A stretch of 64,000 nucleotides of DNA from Dokdonella sp. (GCF_019634845.1 NZ_JAHCAQ010000018.1:1-64000), one strand, 5' to 3'; positions 35,757 through 45,986 are shown, numbered from the stretch's first letter. A program made the numbers and translations. Notes: generated by a model not told the origin, from the letters alone.

Positions 35757-37237
35757 CAGGGTGTGGCCTCGACCGGCAGCGGCGCGCCGCCGAGCGCCTT
35801 GTACAGCGCCACGAAGGCGATGCCGCGATCCTGCTGCGCCGCCAGCGCCTCGAGCCGGCCCTGCACGAGCGCTGCGGCCGCGTCGAGCCGTTCGACCTCG
35901 TCAGCAAGGCCGAGCCGGCGCCGCGTCGCGGCCGCCTCGGTCTCGCCGGCCAGCGCAGCCACGGCCTGCCCCAGTGCCTGCTCGCGCTGGCGCTGCTGCT
36001 CGAGCGTGGCCAGCGCGGTCTCGGCCTCGGCGACCCCGTCGAGCACGGCCTGCCGATAGGCCTGCAGGCTTGCCGTGAGCTGGGCCTCGCGCGCATCGAC
36101 GACCTGCTGGCGCAAGCCCCAGTCGAACAGTGGAATATCGATCGCCGGGCCAAACGTGACGATACCGGCCGCATCGGACAGGCGCGTGTGGCCGATCACG
36201 CGCGCAGCGTAGGTCAGGCCGCCACCAAGACCCAGGCGTGGCAGGCGATCGGCACGCGCCAGACCCAGTTCACCGGCGGTCTTGAGCACCTGCGCCTCGG
36301 CACGGCGGATCTCGGGGCGCGTGCGCAGCAGGTCGGCCGGTACCCCGGCAATGCCGGCCTCGCCGAGCTGCGGCAAATTGCCCGGCGGCAGCAGCGATGG
36401 CTCCAGCTCGAACTGGCCGAGCAAGACGGCCAGTTGCTGGCGACCGCGCGCGAGCGCCGCACGCGGTTCGGCCAAGGCCGCCTGCGCCTGCGCGACCTGC
36501 ACGCGCGCACGCGCGAGCTCGGCCGGCGCCGCCAGCCGCAGACGCAATCGCGTGGCGATGAGGTCATGGCGGCGCGTGGCATCGGCGGCGCTTGCCTCGA
36601 GCAGGGCGAGTCGCTGCTGCGCGCCACGCAGCTCCAGGTAGGTGCGCACGACCTCGGCCACCACGCTCACGCGTGCGGCCTGCGCTTCGGCGTCGGCCGT
36701 TTGCAGGTCGCCGGCGGCGATGCGCTGCTCGCTCTCGCCACGACCGAACCAGCCGAACTCCCACTTGGCGTCGAAGCCGAACTGGAAATAGCTCGCGCTG
36801 CTGTCGGGCGTCGGCTCGGCATAGGTATGGAAACCGATCTGCGGCGCATGGCCGAGGTCGCTCGCGCCGAGCAGGCTGCGCGCTGCCTCGACGCGCGCCA
36901 CGGCCTGCGCCAGGCTGGGGTTGCCAGCCAGCGCCCGCTCGACGAGCGCATCGAGCACCGGGTCGTGGAACGTACGCCACCAACTGCGCAGATCAGGCGC
37001 CGGCGCGGCGTTGGCCTGCTGCCAGTGCGCCGGCACCGCGTCGGGCAACGGCGGCAGCGGCAGCGCCGCACAGGCCGCGAGTAGGGTCGTGACCGCCGCC
37101 AGCGCGATGCGCGCGCCGCGGCGGGCCGGATGCCGGCACCAGCCCACCCCGCCGGCGCGGCCATCCGACGGGCAGTCCCTGCCGCACTGCCAGGCAGCGC
37201 CACGTCGGGCGGAAACCGCGAAATCGGGGGTCGGCAT
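35756..37237 (-). CDS. Outer membrane efflux lipoprotein (NodT/TolC family)
   Basis: About 493 residues. Lipobox LLAAC near residue 55 after a hydrophobic stretch; two OEP repeats follow (WWRTFHDPVLDALVERALAGNPSLAQAVARVEAARS and a second that starts in RRAEAQVLKTAGELGLARADRLPRLGLGGG). The NodT-type conserved sequences FGWFGRGESEQR and AIDIPLFDWGLRQQVVDARE are clear. It forms a trimeric exit duct for the adjacent ABC exporter. The first 40 residues before the signal are Arg-rich and unlikely, so the true start is probably a downstream codon; the ATG at 37235-37237 is kept as the outer limit. Confidence 0.88.
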   Translation of the reverse strand: MPTPDFAVSARRGAAWQCGRDCPSDGRAGGVGWCRHPARRGARIALAAVTTLLAACAALPLPPLPDAVPAHWQQANAAPAPDLRSWWRTFHDPVLDALVERALAGNPSLAQAVARVEAARSLLGASDLGHAPQIGFHTYAEPTPDSSASYFQFGFDAKWEFGWFGRGESEQRIAAGDLQTADAEAQAARVSVVAEVVRTYLELRGAQQRLALLEASAADATRRHDLIATRLRLRLAAPAELARARVQVAQAQAALAEPRAALARGRQQLAVLLGQFELEPSLLPPGNLPQLGEAGIAGVPADLLRTRPEIRRAEAQVLKTAGELGLARADRLPRLGLGGGLTYAARVIGHTRLSDAAGIVTFGPAIDIPLFDWGLRQQVVDAREAQLTASLQAYRQAVLDGVAEAETALATLEQQRQREQALGQAVAALAGETEAAATRRRLGLADEVERLDAAAALVQGRLEALAAQQDRGIAFVALYKALGGAPLPVEATP

Positions 37238-37425
37238 GCGCGAAACGGAGGCGGGCGGGACAGTCCAGAACCGTTAGTGTAGCCGTTGCCCGCTTTGCCT
37301 TGTGCAATGCGTCGCGGCCCACGCCTGTAGGCCGCAGGCCCGTCTCCCCAGCGAAGCTGGCCGCCAGGCCGCCGCGAGGCAGCCTGCAGTCGGCCGGTCT
37401 GCATGTGCCGGCGGCGCCTTGCGCG

Positions 37426-38850
37426 TCAGTTGAATCCGTTGGCGAAGATGATGTCGGAATTGACCTGCACCGCACCGATCTCGAGCCAGTCGCCCGGCGA
37501 CTGGCGCGGAAAACCGACTCCGCGCTGATCCCACGGCCAGCCCGACACATTGCTGCCCGACAGCACATCCCACTGCCCGGGCGTGGGCATGTGGGTGCGC
37601 GTCGCGCCGCCGTTGTCCTGCAGCGGATGCAGGCCCGGGTCGTCGTGCGAAGTGTCGTTGGGGCACGGGGCCAGGCACAGGCCGACGGCGTTGTGTCCGC
37701 CCATCATGCCGGCGCCGACCTTGCCGGCGAGGTCCGCGCTGGCAAACTGCGCTGGCGCACCGGTATTGAGGTTGTTGCTGATGATCGTGCTGTTGAGCGT
37801 GCCCGACACCGTGATGTGCACACCTGCCGCGAAGGAATAGCCACTGCCGCTGTCCCACTGGTGCGAGGTATTGAACGCCACGGTACTGTTGTTGAGCGTC
37901 AACGGGATCTTGGCGAAGATGCCACCGACGCGGTTGGCGACATTGCCCGAGACCGTGCTGTTGAGGACCGTGACCTGGCTCGCGGCGGCACCGATGAGGT
38001 GCAGGCCCCCGGATACCGCGGCCTGGTTGCCCGAAATCGTCGAGCCGAGGATGATCCCGCCGTTCCAGGCGAGCATGCCGCCACCGAACGATGGTGTCGC
38101 GCTTTCACTGATCGCGACGTTGTTCGAGATCGTGCTGTACTCGACGTCGACGCTGTCGTGCGCATAGATCCCGCCACCGCTGGCATAGCCCCAGCCGGTC
38201 GCCTTGGCCATGCTGCCGGTCACCACGCTGTGATGCAGCACGAGCTGGCCGCCCGTCCACACCGCGCCTCCCAGGGCACTGCGGTTGCCCGTGCTCAGTG
38301 CACTGCAATTGCGCAGCAGCACCTGGCGGATGATTGCGTTGCCCTGCGCCTGGATGCAGCCACCCAGCGCGTGCGCATCGGTGCGGTACTTGAAGCCATT
38401 CTCGATCGTCACGTCGCGCACCTGCAAGGTGCCGCCCCCCAGCGCCACGAGCACGCCGCCGTTGAGGCCGCCATCGATCGTCAGGCGACCGGCCCCGGGA
38501 CCAACGATGGCGAGATTGGCCTGGCCGAACACGATCTGGCCGCTGGCCAGCGTGATGCGACTGCAACTGAGCTGGCTCAGGTCGACCGTGTCATTGCTCA
38601 GCGCGGCGCCAATGGTGTCGCGCAGGCTGCCCGCACCCGTGTCATTGCAGTTGGTGACGACGCGGGTGGAGGCCTGCGGTGACGACGGCGCTATCGCGGC
38701 GGCAGGGCGGATCAGGTCGGGCGGCGCGGCCACCGGCAGCGGCGCTGCGCTGATCTGCAGCGGTGCACCGACGAGGCTGGCGGCCAGGCACAGCACGAGC
38801 GGCCGCATCGTGGGCAGACCGCGCGGGAACATCGGGGTATCGGATCGCAT
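37426..38850 (-). CDS. Exported parallel beta-helix (choice-of-anchor Q-like) protein
   Basis: 474 residues. Signal peptide TMRPLVLCLAASLVGAPLQISA. The body repeats short beta-helix rungs (IRQVLLRNCSA, LVLHHSVVTGSMA, VDVEYSTISNNV, VTVLNSTVSGNVANRVGGIF) with NS-T and SGN turns, the pattern of right-handed beta-helix proteins of the CSLREAI / choice-of-anchor Q group; the early NCNDTGAGSLRDTIGAA segment is the characteristic cap. The last residues are DIIFANGFN, the same kind of ending as the metallopeptidase at 24963-28733. Probably a surface or secreted polysaccharide-binding or adhesion protein. The ATG at 38848-38850 follows GGAAAC. Confidence 0.78.
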   Translation of the reverse strand: MRSDTPMFPRGLPTMRPLVLCLAASLVGAPLQISAAPLPVAAPPDLIRPAAAIAPSSPQASTRVVTNCNDTGAGSLRDTIGAALSNDTVDLSQLSCSRITLASGQIVFGQANLAIVGPGAGRLTIDGGLNGGVLVALGGGTLQVRDVTIENGFKYRTDAHALGGCIQAQGNAIIRQVLLRNCSALSTGNRSALGGAVWTGGQLVLHHSVVTGSMAKATGWGYASGGGIYAHDSVDVEYSTISNNVAISESATPSFGGGMLAWNGGIILGSTISGNQAAVSGGLHLIGAAASQVTVLNSTVSGNVANRVGGIFAKIPLTLNNSTVAFNTSHQWDSGSGYSFAAGVHITVSGTLNSTIISNNLNTGAPAQFASADLAGKVGAGMMGGHNAVGLCLAPCPNDTSHDDPGLHPLQDNGGATRTHMPTPGQWDVLSGSNVSGWPWDQRGVGFPRQSPGDWLEIGAVQVNSDIIFANGFN

Positions 38851-38947
38851 GACGGTTTCCTGCTGGCGCGCACGGGGGTGCACACGCTCGAGGAACGCCG
38901 TCGCAGGCCAAGTTGCGACACCGCCGCGCCAGCGCCGCCCGGGGGAT

Positions 38948-40762
38948 TCAGGCCAGCAGTGCGAGAAACGCCGCGCCGTAGCGCTCGAGCTTGCGCTCGC
39001 CGACGCCATGGATCGTGGCCATTGCGGCCAGCGTGCGCGGCCGTGCGCGCAGCATCGCGAGCAGCGTTGCGTCATGGAAAATCACGTAGGACGGCACGCC
39101 CTGCTCGCGCGCCAGCCGTGCGCGCTCGGCGCGCAAGGCGTCCCACAGCGGCGCCTCGGCGGCGCTGATCTCGAGGCTGCCCCCGCTGCGCTGATCGGCC
39201 GACTGGCGCCGCTTTCGGCCTCGCGTGGCGCGATCGGGCGTGCGCCGCAGGTGGACAGCCTGTTCACCGCGCAGCACCGCACGGCTCGCGGCCGTCAGCT
39301 GCAGCGCGCCGAAACCATCGGCAGCCGGCGCGAGCAGGCCCAGCGCGATCAGCTGGCGGAACACGCCGCGCCATTGCAGCGCATCGAGCTCGCCGCCGAC
39401 ACCGAACACGCCGAGCTGGTCGTGGCCAAGCGCCTGCACGCGCGCGTTGGCCTCGCCGCGCAACACCGCGATGAGGTGACCCGCACCGAACCGCTGGCCG
39501 GTACGGTATGCGCACGACAGCGCCTTCTGCGCCGCCACGCTCGCGTCCCAGGTCGGCTGCGGATCGAGGCAGTTGTCGCAGTTGCCGCAAGGCTCGGCCA
39601 GAACCTCGCCAAAATGCGCGAGCAGGCGCTGACGCCGACAGGTCGTCGCCTCGACATAGCCAAGCAGCGCATCGAGCATGGCGCGCTCGGCGCGCTTGCG
39701 CTCCTCGCTGGCGTCCGACTGGCTGATGAACTGCTGCAGGGCGACGCTGTCGCCGAGCCCATGGCACAGCCAAGCCTCGGCCGGCAGGCCATCGCGACCG
39801 GCGCGACCGGTTTCCTGGTAGTAGCCTTCGATGCTCTTGGGCAGGTCCAGGTGCGCGACGAAGCGCACGTCGGGTTTGTCGATGCCCATGCCAAAGGCGA
39901 TCGTTGCCACCATCACCACGCCGTCCTCGCGCAGGAAGCGCCGCTGGTTGGCCGCGCGCGTGGCTGCATCCATGCCGGCGTGATAGGGCAGCGCGCTGAT
40001 GCCGACCGCGACGAGTCCCTGCGCCGTCTCCTCGACCTTGCGCCGCGACAGGCAGTACACGATGCCGGCTTCGCCGCGGTGCGCGGCCAGAAAATCGATG
40101 AGCTGTTGGCGCGCATGGGCCTTGTCGACCACGCGATAGCGAATGTTGGGGCGGTCGAAGCTGGCCACGAACTGCGGCGCATCGTCGAGCGCGAGCCGCT
40201 CGATGATCTCGCGCCGCGTCGCGGCGTCGGCGGTGGCGGTGAGCGCGACCCGCGGCACCGCCGGGAAGCGCTCATGCAGGATCGTGAGCTGACGGTACTC
40301 GGGCCGGAAATCGTGACCCCACTGCGACACGCAGTGCGCCTCGTCGATGGCGAACAGGGCGAGTTCGCCCTGCGCGAGCATGGCCAGGCAGCGCTCGCCG
40401 AGCAGTCGCTCGGGCGCCACGTAGAGCAGCTTGAGCTCGCCCTGCCGGAAGCGCTGTTCGACTTGCGCCTGCGACACCGTATCCATGCTCGAGTTGAGGC
40501 AGGCCGCCGCCACGCCGAGTTCGCGCAATGCGTCGACCTGGTCCTGCATCAGCGCGATGAGCGGCGACACCACCACCGCGCAGCCGCCGCGCAGCAGCGC
40601 AGGCAACTGGTAGCACAGCGACTTGCCGCCGCCCGTGGGCATCAGCACCAGCGCGTCGCCACCGCCGGTGATCTGCTCGATGATGGCCTGCTGCTGGCCG
40701 CGGAACGCGGCGTAGCCGAACACGCTGCGCAGGAGCTGGAGTGCGGTGGGCGGAGCTGACAT
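38948..40762 (-). CDS. recQ: ATP-dependent DNA helicase RecQ
   Basis: 604 residues. Superfamily 2 motifs are Walker [17 protein letters not shown]-type [20 protein letters not shown] (with the aromatic-rich loop), ALTATAD, and motif [11 protein letters not shown]. The RQC domain zinc site is [12 protein letters not shown] followed by CGNCDNC, and a C-terminal HRDC domain ends [25 protein letters not shown]. It unwinds forks and recombination intermediates. The ATG at 40760-40762 gives normal RecQ length; the longer open frame is rejected. Divergent from the lipoprotein gene. Confidence 0.96.
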   Translation of the reverse strand: MSAPPTALQLLRSVFGYAAFRGQQQAIIEQITGGGDALVLMPTGGGKSLCYQLPALLRGGCAVVVSPLIALMQDQVDALRELGVAAACLNSSMDTVSQAQVEQRFRQGELKLLYVAPERLLGERCLAMLAQGELALFAIDEAHCVSQWGHDFRPEYRQLTILHERFPAVPRVALTATADAATRREIIERLALDDAPQFVASFDRPNIRYRVVDKAHARQQLIDFLAAHRGEAGIVYCLSRRKVEETAQGLVAVGISALPYHAGMDAATRAANQRRFLREDGVVMVATIAFGMGIDKPDVRFVAHLDLPKSIEGYYQETGRAGRDGLPAEAWLCHGLGDSVALQQFISQSDASEERKRAERAMLDALLGYVEATTCRRQRLLAHFGEVLAEPCGNCDNCLDPQPTWDASVAAQKALSCAYRTGQRFGAGHLIAVLRGEANARVQALGHDQLGVFGVGGELDALQWRGVFRQLIALGLLAPAADGFGALQLTAASRAVLRGEQAVHLRRTPDRATRGRKRRQSADQRSGGSLEISAAEAPLWDALRAERARLAREQGVPSYVIFHDATLLAMLRARPRTLAAMATIHGVGERKLERYGAAFLALLA

Positions 40763-40852
40763 CCGCGTGATGCTAGCAAACCCGCCAGCCGCAACCGCTG
40801 ACCACCGTGGCGCTGCGCGACGCCGCCGCATCGGGTACGCTAGGATCCTATT

Positions 40853-40866
40853 CAAACGATCGTTCG
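40853..40866. promoter_or_regulatory. TetR/PsrA-like palindromic operator candidate
   Basis: CAAACGATCGTTCG centred between recQ and the lipoprotein/acyl-CoA dehydrogenase genes; within TCAAACGATCGTTCGA only one base pair of the 16-bp dyad is mismatched, and the 10-bp core AACGATCGTT is perfect. The form CAAAC-N4-GTTyG resembles the PsrA/FadR-type TetR sites ((G/C)AAAC-N2-4-GTTT(G/C)) that control fatty acid degradation genes. Eight bases separate it from the start codon of the lipoprotein gene, so a bound repressor would block translation initiation or the promoter. Inference by similarity. Confidence 0.5.
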
Positions 40867-40874
40867 AGGTCGAC

Positions 40875-41315
40875 ATGCCATTGTGCCGGCTTGCCTGTGC
40901 CGCCCTGCTCGCGCTGCTGTTCACTGCCTGCGGCAGCAGCCCGAGCCGCAAGGTTCATCCCTCGACCGCGAGCATCCAGCAGATCGTGGTGCAGCCCGAT
41001 GGCAGTTGGCGCATCACGCTGCGCATCCAGAACTACTCGACGTTCGCCATGCATTACAGCGATGTCGAGGCGCAGCTGCGCATCGCCGGCAGCGATGCCG
41101 GGCAACTCAAGTTCGCGCCCGACATCGACATCGTCGGCAGCAACAGCGACGTCGTCGAGACCCGCTTCCGTCCCGCCACCGCCATCCGCCTCGTCGGCGA
41201 GATCGATTACACGCTCAAGGGCACGCTCACCACGAGCAAGCCCGACAAGCGTTTCGACTTCCGTATGTCGAGCCAGCTCTCGCCGACGCCGGGACTGGCC
41301 GATACCTGGCGCTGA
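40875..41315 (+). CDS. Lipoprotein with LEA2/WHy-like domain
   Basis: 146 residues. Lipobox FTAC ([11 protein letters not shown]) after a strong hydrophobic stretch; mature protein [32 protein letters not shown] and [23 protein letters not shown] form a single beta-sandwich resembling LEA type 2 / WHy domains found in desiccation-related lipoproteins. Located 50 bp upstream of the acyl-CoA dehydrogenase gene and probably cotranscribed under the palindrome. Function unknown. Confidence 0.7.
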   Translation: MPLCRLACAALLALLFTACGSSPSRKVHPSTASIQQIVVQPDGSWRITLRIQNYSTFAMHYSDVEAQLRIAGSDAGQLKFAPDIDIVGSNSDVVETRFRPATAIRLVGEIDYTLKGTLTTSKPDKRFDFRMSSQLSPTPGLADTWR

Positions 41316-41364
41316 CGCGCCGCCACCCGCGCGACCGTGGTCGCGCCCATTGCAGGACTTCGTC

Positions 41365-43155
41365 ATGAACCCGTATTCCGCCCCGCTGGCCGACCTGCGT
41401 TTCGCACTCCACGACGTGCTCGGCGCCGATGAGGTGTACGCGCGCCTGCCCGGCTGCGCCGCCGCCGGTCGCGACGTGATCGACGCCGTGCTCGAAGAGG
41501 CCGGCAAGTTCGCCGAACAGGTGCTGGCCCCACTCAACCAGAGTGGCGATGCCGAAGGCTGCAGTTTCGATGCGGCCAGCCACAGCGTGCGCACGCCCAA
41601 GGGCTTCAAGGAGGCGTTCACGCAGTACGTGGACAGCGGCTGGATCGGCCTCACCGCCGAGGAACGCTTCGGCGGCCAAGGCCTGCCCGAAACGCTCGGC
41701 GCCGCGCTCAAGGAGATGATCGACGCGGCCAACCTGTCGTGGGGCAACTATCCGATGCTCTCGCACGGCGCAGCCTCGGCACTGGAACACCATGGCGAGG
41801 ACTGGCAGCGCGAGGTGTTCCTGCGCCCGCTGGTGGCGGGACGCTGGACCGGCACGATGTGCCTGACCGAGCCGCACTGCGGCACCGACCTGGGCCTGCT
41901 CAAGACGCGCGCCGAGGCGGCCGCCGACGGCAGCTACCGCATCACCGGCACCAAGATCTTCATCACCGCCGGCGAACATGACTTCGTCGACAACATCCTG
42001 CACCTCGTGCTGGCGCGCCTTCCCGACGCCCCGGCCGGCGTCAAGGGCATCTCGCTGTTCCTCGTGCCCAAGTTCAAGGTCGGCAAGGACGGCCAGGTCG
42101 GTGCGCGCAACGGCGCTGCCTGCGGCTCGATCGAGCACAAGATGGGCATCCACGGCTCGGTCACCTGCGTCATGAACTTCGACGACGCGCAGGGCTGGCT
42201 CGTCGGCCAACCCAACAAGGGCCTGGCGGCGATGTTCACGATGATGAACACCGCGCGCCTCGCGGTCGGCCTGCAGGGCCTGGGCCTGATCGAGCGCGCC
42301 TACCAGAACGCACTGCGCTATGCGCGCGAGCGCCTGCAGATGCGTGCGCTGTCGGGCGCCCGGTTTCCCGACAAGCCGGCCGACCCGCTCATCGTGCACG
42401 GTGACGTGCGGCGCATGCTGCTGACCCAGAAAGCGTTCGCCGAAGGCGGTCGCCTGCTCGGCCTGTACGCCTACCTGCAGGAGGACATCCGCAAGCACGG
42501 CACCGATGCCGCCGAGCGCGAACGCGCCGAGGCGCTGGTCTCGTTCCTCACCCCGATCGTCAAGGGGCTGCTGACCGAGGCCGCCATCGAGTGCACCTAC
42601 GAGGCGCTGCAGATCTTCGGTGGCCACGGCTTCATCGTCGAGAACGGCATGGAGCAGTACGCGCGCGACGCCCGCATCACCACGCTGTACGAAGGCACCA
42701 CCCAGATCCAGGCCAATGACCTGCTCGGCCGCAAGGTGCTGCAGCTCAAGGGCGTGGGCCTGCGCCACTTCCTCGACGAGATCGGCGCGTTCTGCAAGAC
42801 CCACGCGGCCGACGCGCAACTGGCCGAGTTCATCGGCCCGCTCGGCAAGGCCGCCGGCGACTGGGGCGCGCTGTCGCTCGAACTGGGCCAGCGCGCGGCT
42901 GCCAACATCGAGGAAGTCGGCGCCGCGGCATGGGATTACCTGCACTATTCGGGTTACATCGCACTGGCCTACCTGTGGGCGCGCAGCGTGGCGGCCGCCG
43001 CTGCCTCGGCCCATGGCAGCGACTTCAAGCAAGCCAAGCGCCTGACCGCACGCTTCTACTACGCGCGCATCCTGCCGCGCATCCACACCCATGCCGCATC
43101 GATCCGCAGTGGCGCGGCCGTGCTGCATGACATGAGCGACGCCCAGTTCGGCTGA
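41365..43155 (+). CDS. Acyl-CoA dehydrogenase, DmdC/FadE-type (about 600 residues)
   Basis: 596 residues. The FAD-binding pattern TMCLTEPHCGTDLGLL, the substrate-loop TGTKIFITAGEHDF, MGIHGSVTCVMNF, and the catalytic Glu in ITTLYEGTTQIQANDLLGRK are clear. The extra C-terminal helical extension (FYYARILPRIHTHAASI) is that of long acyl-CoA dehydrogenases such as 3-methylmercaptopropionyl-CoA dehydrogenase (DmdC) and related fatty-acid enzymes. The true substrate is probably a medium or short acyl-CoA; DMSP metabolism cannot be claimed from sequence. Preceded by the lipoprotein gene and the operator candidate. Confidence 0.88.
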   Translation: MNPYSAPLADLRFALHDVLGADEVYARLPGCAAAGRDVIDAVLEEAGKFAEQVLAPLNQSGDAEGCSFDAASHSVRTPKGFKEAFTQYVDSGWIGLTAEERFGGQGLPETLGAALKEMIDAANLSWGNYPMLSHGAASALEHHGEDWQREVFLRPLVAGRWTGTMCLTEPHCGTDLGLLKTRAEAAADGSYRITGTKIFITAGEHDFVDNILHLVLARLPDAPAGVKGISLFLVPKFKVGKDGQVGARNGAACGSIEHKMGIHGSVTCVMNFDDAQGWLVGQPNKGLAAMFTMMNTARLAVGLQGLGLIERAYQNALRYARERLQMRALSGARFPDKPADPLIVHGDVRRMLLTQKAFAEGGRLLGLYAYLQEDIRKHGTDAAERERAEALVSFLTPIVKGLLTEAAIECTYEALQIFGGHGFIVENGMEQYARDARITTLYEGTTQIQANDLLGRKVLQLKGVGLRHFLDEIGAFCKTHAADAQLAEFIGPLGKAAGDWGALSLELGQRAAANIEEVGAAAWDYLHYSGYIALAYLWARSVAAAAASAHGSDFKQAKRLTARFYYARILPRIHTHAASIRSGAAVLHDMSDAQFG

Positions 43156-43216
43156 GGCCACGGCGGGCGGCCGATCGCCCGCGCTGCGCGACGTGGGCGA
43201 TTTGTTCTATGCTGCG

Positions 43217-43238
43217 CGCGGCCCGGCAACGGGCCGCG
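43217..43238 (+). other. Strong hairpin in the HNH gene leader
   Basis: A perfect 9-bp stem with a GCAA tetraloop (43217-43225 / 43230-43238) lies 30 bp before the HNH gene start and 60 bp after the acyl-CoA dehydrogenase stop. No T tract, so it might be a 3' stabiliser of the upstream transcript or a 5' leader structure of the HNH gene. Confidence 0.5.
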
Positions 43239-43268
43239 ACCGCTTTCGTCCACTGGAACGGAGGTCAC

Positions 43269-43862
43269 ATGCTTGCGGCAGTCCGCCCGATCGGCGACAT
43301 CCACGGCACGCGCATGCTGTCGCTCGATGCCAGCGGCCGCATCCTCGACTGGATGAGCTGGCAGGATGCGGTCTGCCTGTACGTACGCGGTGCCGTGGCC
43401 TGGACCATCGGCGAGCCCTGCCTGACGATCCACGGCGGCCACAACCAGCGCAGCGGCCTGCGCAGCACGATCGCCCTGCATCCGATCATCGCCAGCACCG
43501 GCCACGCCCGCGCGCGCGCGATCGACCCGGCGCCGGCACTGACCAACACGGCGCTGTTCGCGCGCGATCGCATGACCTGCCTGTACTGCGGCGCCCGCTA
43601 TGCACGCGGCGAACTCACGCGCGACCATGTGGTGCCGGTATCGCGTGGCGGACGCGACATCTGGGTCAACGTCGTCACGGCCTGCTGGGCCTGCAACGTC
43701 AGGAAGGGCAGCCGCACGCCGCAGCAGGCTGCCATGCCGCTGCTGGCCGTTCCCTATCGGCCGAGCTGGGTCGAGCACCTGATCCTGTCCAACCGCAACA
43801 TCCTGGCCGACCAGATGGATTTCCTCGTCAGCCACCTGCCGCGTGACCGACGCCCGACCTGA
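43269..43862 (+). CDS. HNH endonuclease
   Basis: 197 residues. The C-terminal half has CLYCG (C104, C107), RDH at 118-120 with the catalytic His, an Asn at 134 and CWAC (C139, C142) followed by NVRKG: a four-Cys, HNH-type nuclease fold as in stand-alone HNH proteins of proteobacteria. The N-terminal 95 residues have the LDASGRILDWMSWQDAV region common in such proteins. The ATG follows a good Shine-Dalgarno (GGAGG, 43260-43264). It may act in DNA repair, but the family is functionally obscure. No phage or restriction genes adjacent. Confidence 0.88.
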   Translation: MLAAVRPIGDIHGTRMLSLDASGRILDWMSWQDAVCLYVRGAVAWTIGEPCLTIHGGHNQRSGLRSTIALHPIIASTGHARARAIDPAPALTNTALFARDRMTCLYCGARYARGELTRDHVVPVSRGGRDIWVNVVTACWACNVRKGSRTPQQAAMPLLAVPYRPSWVEHLILSNRNILADQMDFLVSHLPRDRRPT

Positions 43863-43951
43863 GCGACGGCCGCGGTGCCCACCGTGGGTTTGCTTGCCCG
43901 CTGCGCCGCAGCGGCCGACAATAGCGGCCAGGTCTTTGCAGTTGCCCCGAA

Positions 43952-45847
43952 ATGATTGATTCTTCGCGTTATCCGCGCCTGTCGCGCATCGATTCCCCGG
44001 CCGACCTGCGCCAATTCGACGAGGCCGAATTGCCGGCGATCGCGCAGGAGCTGCGCGACTACCTGATCGAGTCGGTGGCCACCTCGGGCGGCCACTTCGG
44101 CGCCAACCTTGGCGTGGTCGAGCTCACGGTGGTGCTGCACTGGCTCTACGCCACGCCCGAAGACCGCCTGGTATGGGACGTCGGCCACCAGGGCTATCCG
44201 CACAAGATCCTCACCGGTCGCCGCGACCGCATCACCACGGTCAAGCACAAGGACGGCGTGGCGCCGTTCCCGCGCCGCGAGGAAAGCCAATACGACAGCT
44301 TCGGCGTCGGTCATTCCTCGACCTCGATCTCGGCCGCGCTCGGTATGGCCATCGCGGCCCAGCGCCGTGGCGAGGCGCGGCGCGTGGTCGCCGTGATCGG
44401 CGATGGCGCGATGACGGCCGGCATGGCCTTCGAGGCGCTCAATCACGGCGGCGCGATCGACCCCGACATGCTGATCATCCTCAACGACAATCAGATGTCG
44501 ATCAGCGAAAACGTCGGCGCGCTGACCAAGATGCTGGCGCGACTCATGGCCAGCCGCACCCTCAACAAGATCCGCGAGGGCGGCAAGCGCATGATGAAGC
44601 GCGACGGCCTGCTGTGGCGCGCGGTCAAGCGCTGGGAAGAGCATGCCAAGGGCATGTTCGTGCCCTCGACGCTGTTCGAGGAACTCGGCTTCCATTACAC
44701 CGGGCCGGTCGATGGCCACGACATCCCGCAGTTGCTCGGCGCGCTGCGCACGCTCAAGGAACTGCACGGCCCGCGCCTGCTGCATGTCATCACCACCAAG
44801 GGCAAGGGCTACGCGCCGGCCGAGGCGCAGCAGATCGAATACCACGCGGTGGGCCCGTTCGACCCCGAGCAGGGCGTGGTCAAGAAGGCCACGCCGCTCA
44901 AGCCGACCTACACCGACATCTTCAGCGACTGGCTGTGCGACATGGCCGCCGCCGACGAACGGCTGTACGGCATCACCCCGGCGATGCGCGAAGGTTCGGG
45001 CCTGGTGCGCTTCTCGCGCGAATACCCGCAGCGCTATTTCGACGTCGGCATCGCCGAGCAGCACGCGGTGACGCTGGCGGCGGGCATGGCCTGCGAAGGC
45101 GTCAAGCCCGTGGTGGCGATCTATTCCACCTTCCTGCAGCGCGCCTACGACCAGCTCATCCACGATGTCGCGCTGCAGAATCTCGACGTGCTGTTCGCGA
45201 TCGACCGCGCCGGCCTCGTCGGCCCCGATGGCGCGACCCACGCCGGCAGCTTCGACCTGTCCTACCTGCGCTGCATCCCCAACATGCTCATCATGGCGCC
45301 GTCCAGCGAGGACGAGTGCCGCCGCCTGCTGACCACCGGCTTCCTGCACCAGGGCCCGGCCGCCGTGCGCTATCCGCGCAGCACCGGTACCGGCGCCGTG
45401 CCGAGCCACGAACTGCTGCCGCTGCCGATCGGCAAGGCCGAGCTGCGCCGGCGCGGCAACGGCATCGCCCTGCTCGCATTCGGGGCGATGGTCACGCCCG
45501 CGCTCAAGGTCGGCGACGCGCTGGGCGCCAGCGTGGTCGACATGCGTTTCGTCAAGCCGCTCGACGAGGCCCTACTGCGCGAGCTCGCCAAGTCGCACGC
45601 GGCCTTCGTCAGCATCGAGGACAACGCGATCATGGGCGGTGCCGGCAGCGCGATCGGCGAGTTTCTGCACGCCAATGGCCTGGCCACGCCGCTGCTGCAG
45701 CTGGGCCTGCCCGACGCCTACCTCGAACACGCCACGCGCGACGAGCTGCTGGCCGAACAGGGCCTCGACGCCACCGGCATCGAAGCCGCCATCCGCCGCC
45801 GCTTCGCCAATCTGCTGATCGCGCCCGCGCTGTGCAGCGCGGGGTGA
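43952..45847 (+). CDS. dxs: 1-deoxy-D-xylulose-5-phosphate synthase
   Basis: 631-residue TPP enzyme for the first step of the MEP isoprenoid pathway. [18 protein letters not shown] is the TPP/Mg site, [14 protein letters not shown] the following loop, and the transketolase-like middle domain has [19 protein letters not shown] with the catalytic Glu. Regular family length. Separate from other isoprenoid genes here; the squalene/phytoene synthase-like gene is 2 kb downstream on the other strand. Confidence 0.97.
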   Translation: MIDSSRYPRLSRIDSPADLRQFDEAELPAIAQELRDYLIESVATSGGHFGANLGVVELTVVLHWLYATPEDRLVWDVGHQGYPHKILTGRRDRITTVKHKDGVAPFPRREESQYDSFGVGHSSTSISAALGMAIAAQRRGEARRVVAVIGDGAMTAGMAFEALNHGGAIDPDMLIILNDNQMSISENVGALTKMLARLMASRTLNKIREGGKRMMKRDGLLWRAVKRWEEHAKGMFVPSTLFEELGFHYTGPVDGHDIPQLLGALRTLKELHGPRLLHVITTKGKGYAPAEAQQIEYHAVGPFDPEQGVVKKATPLKPTYTDIFSDWLCDMAAADERLYGITPAMREGSGLVRFSREYPQRYFDVGIAEQHAVTLAAGMACEGVKPVVAIYSTFLQRAYDQLIHDVALQNLDVLFAIDRAGLVGPDGATHAGSFDLSYLRCIPNMLIMAPSSEDECRRLLTTGFLHQGPAAVRYPRSTGTGAVPSHELLPLPIGKAELRRRGNGIALLAFGAMVTPALKVGDALGASVVDMRFVKPLDEALLRELAKSHAAFVSIEDNAIMGGAGSAIGEFLHANGLATPLLQLGLPDAYLEHATRDELLAEQGLDATGIEAAIRRRFANLLIAPALCSAG

Positions 45848-45986
45848 CGCCACGCGACCCGGTCGCCGCATGCCGCGGCGCGCGGTGTCGCGCCGCGCCC
45901 GTTGACGCATCGGGTTGGCACCGGCCATCCTTGCGCCGCGTTGCCGCACGGCACCGCGCCCAGCTCCGGCTTGATGGAGAACTCCC

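Noticed and set aside
43269..43862. HNH gene as part of a restriction or anti-phage system
   Set aside because: Flanked by metabolic genes (acyl-CoA dehydrogenase, dxs) with matching composition and no methyltransferase, helicase or toxin partner.
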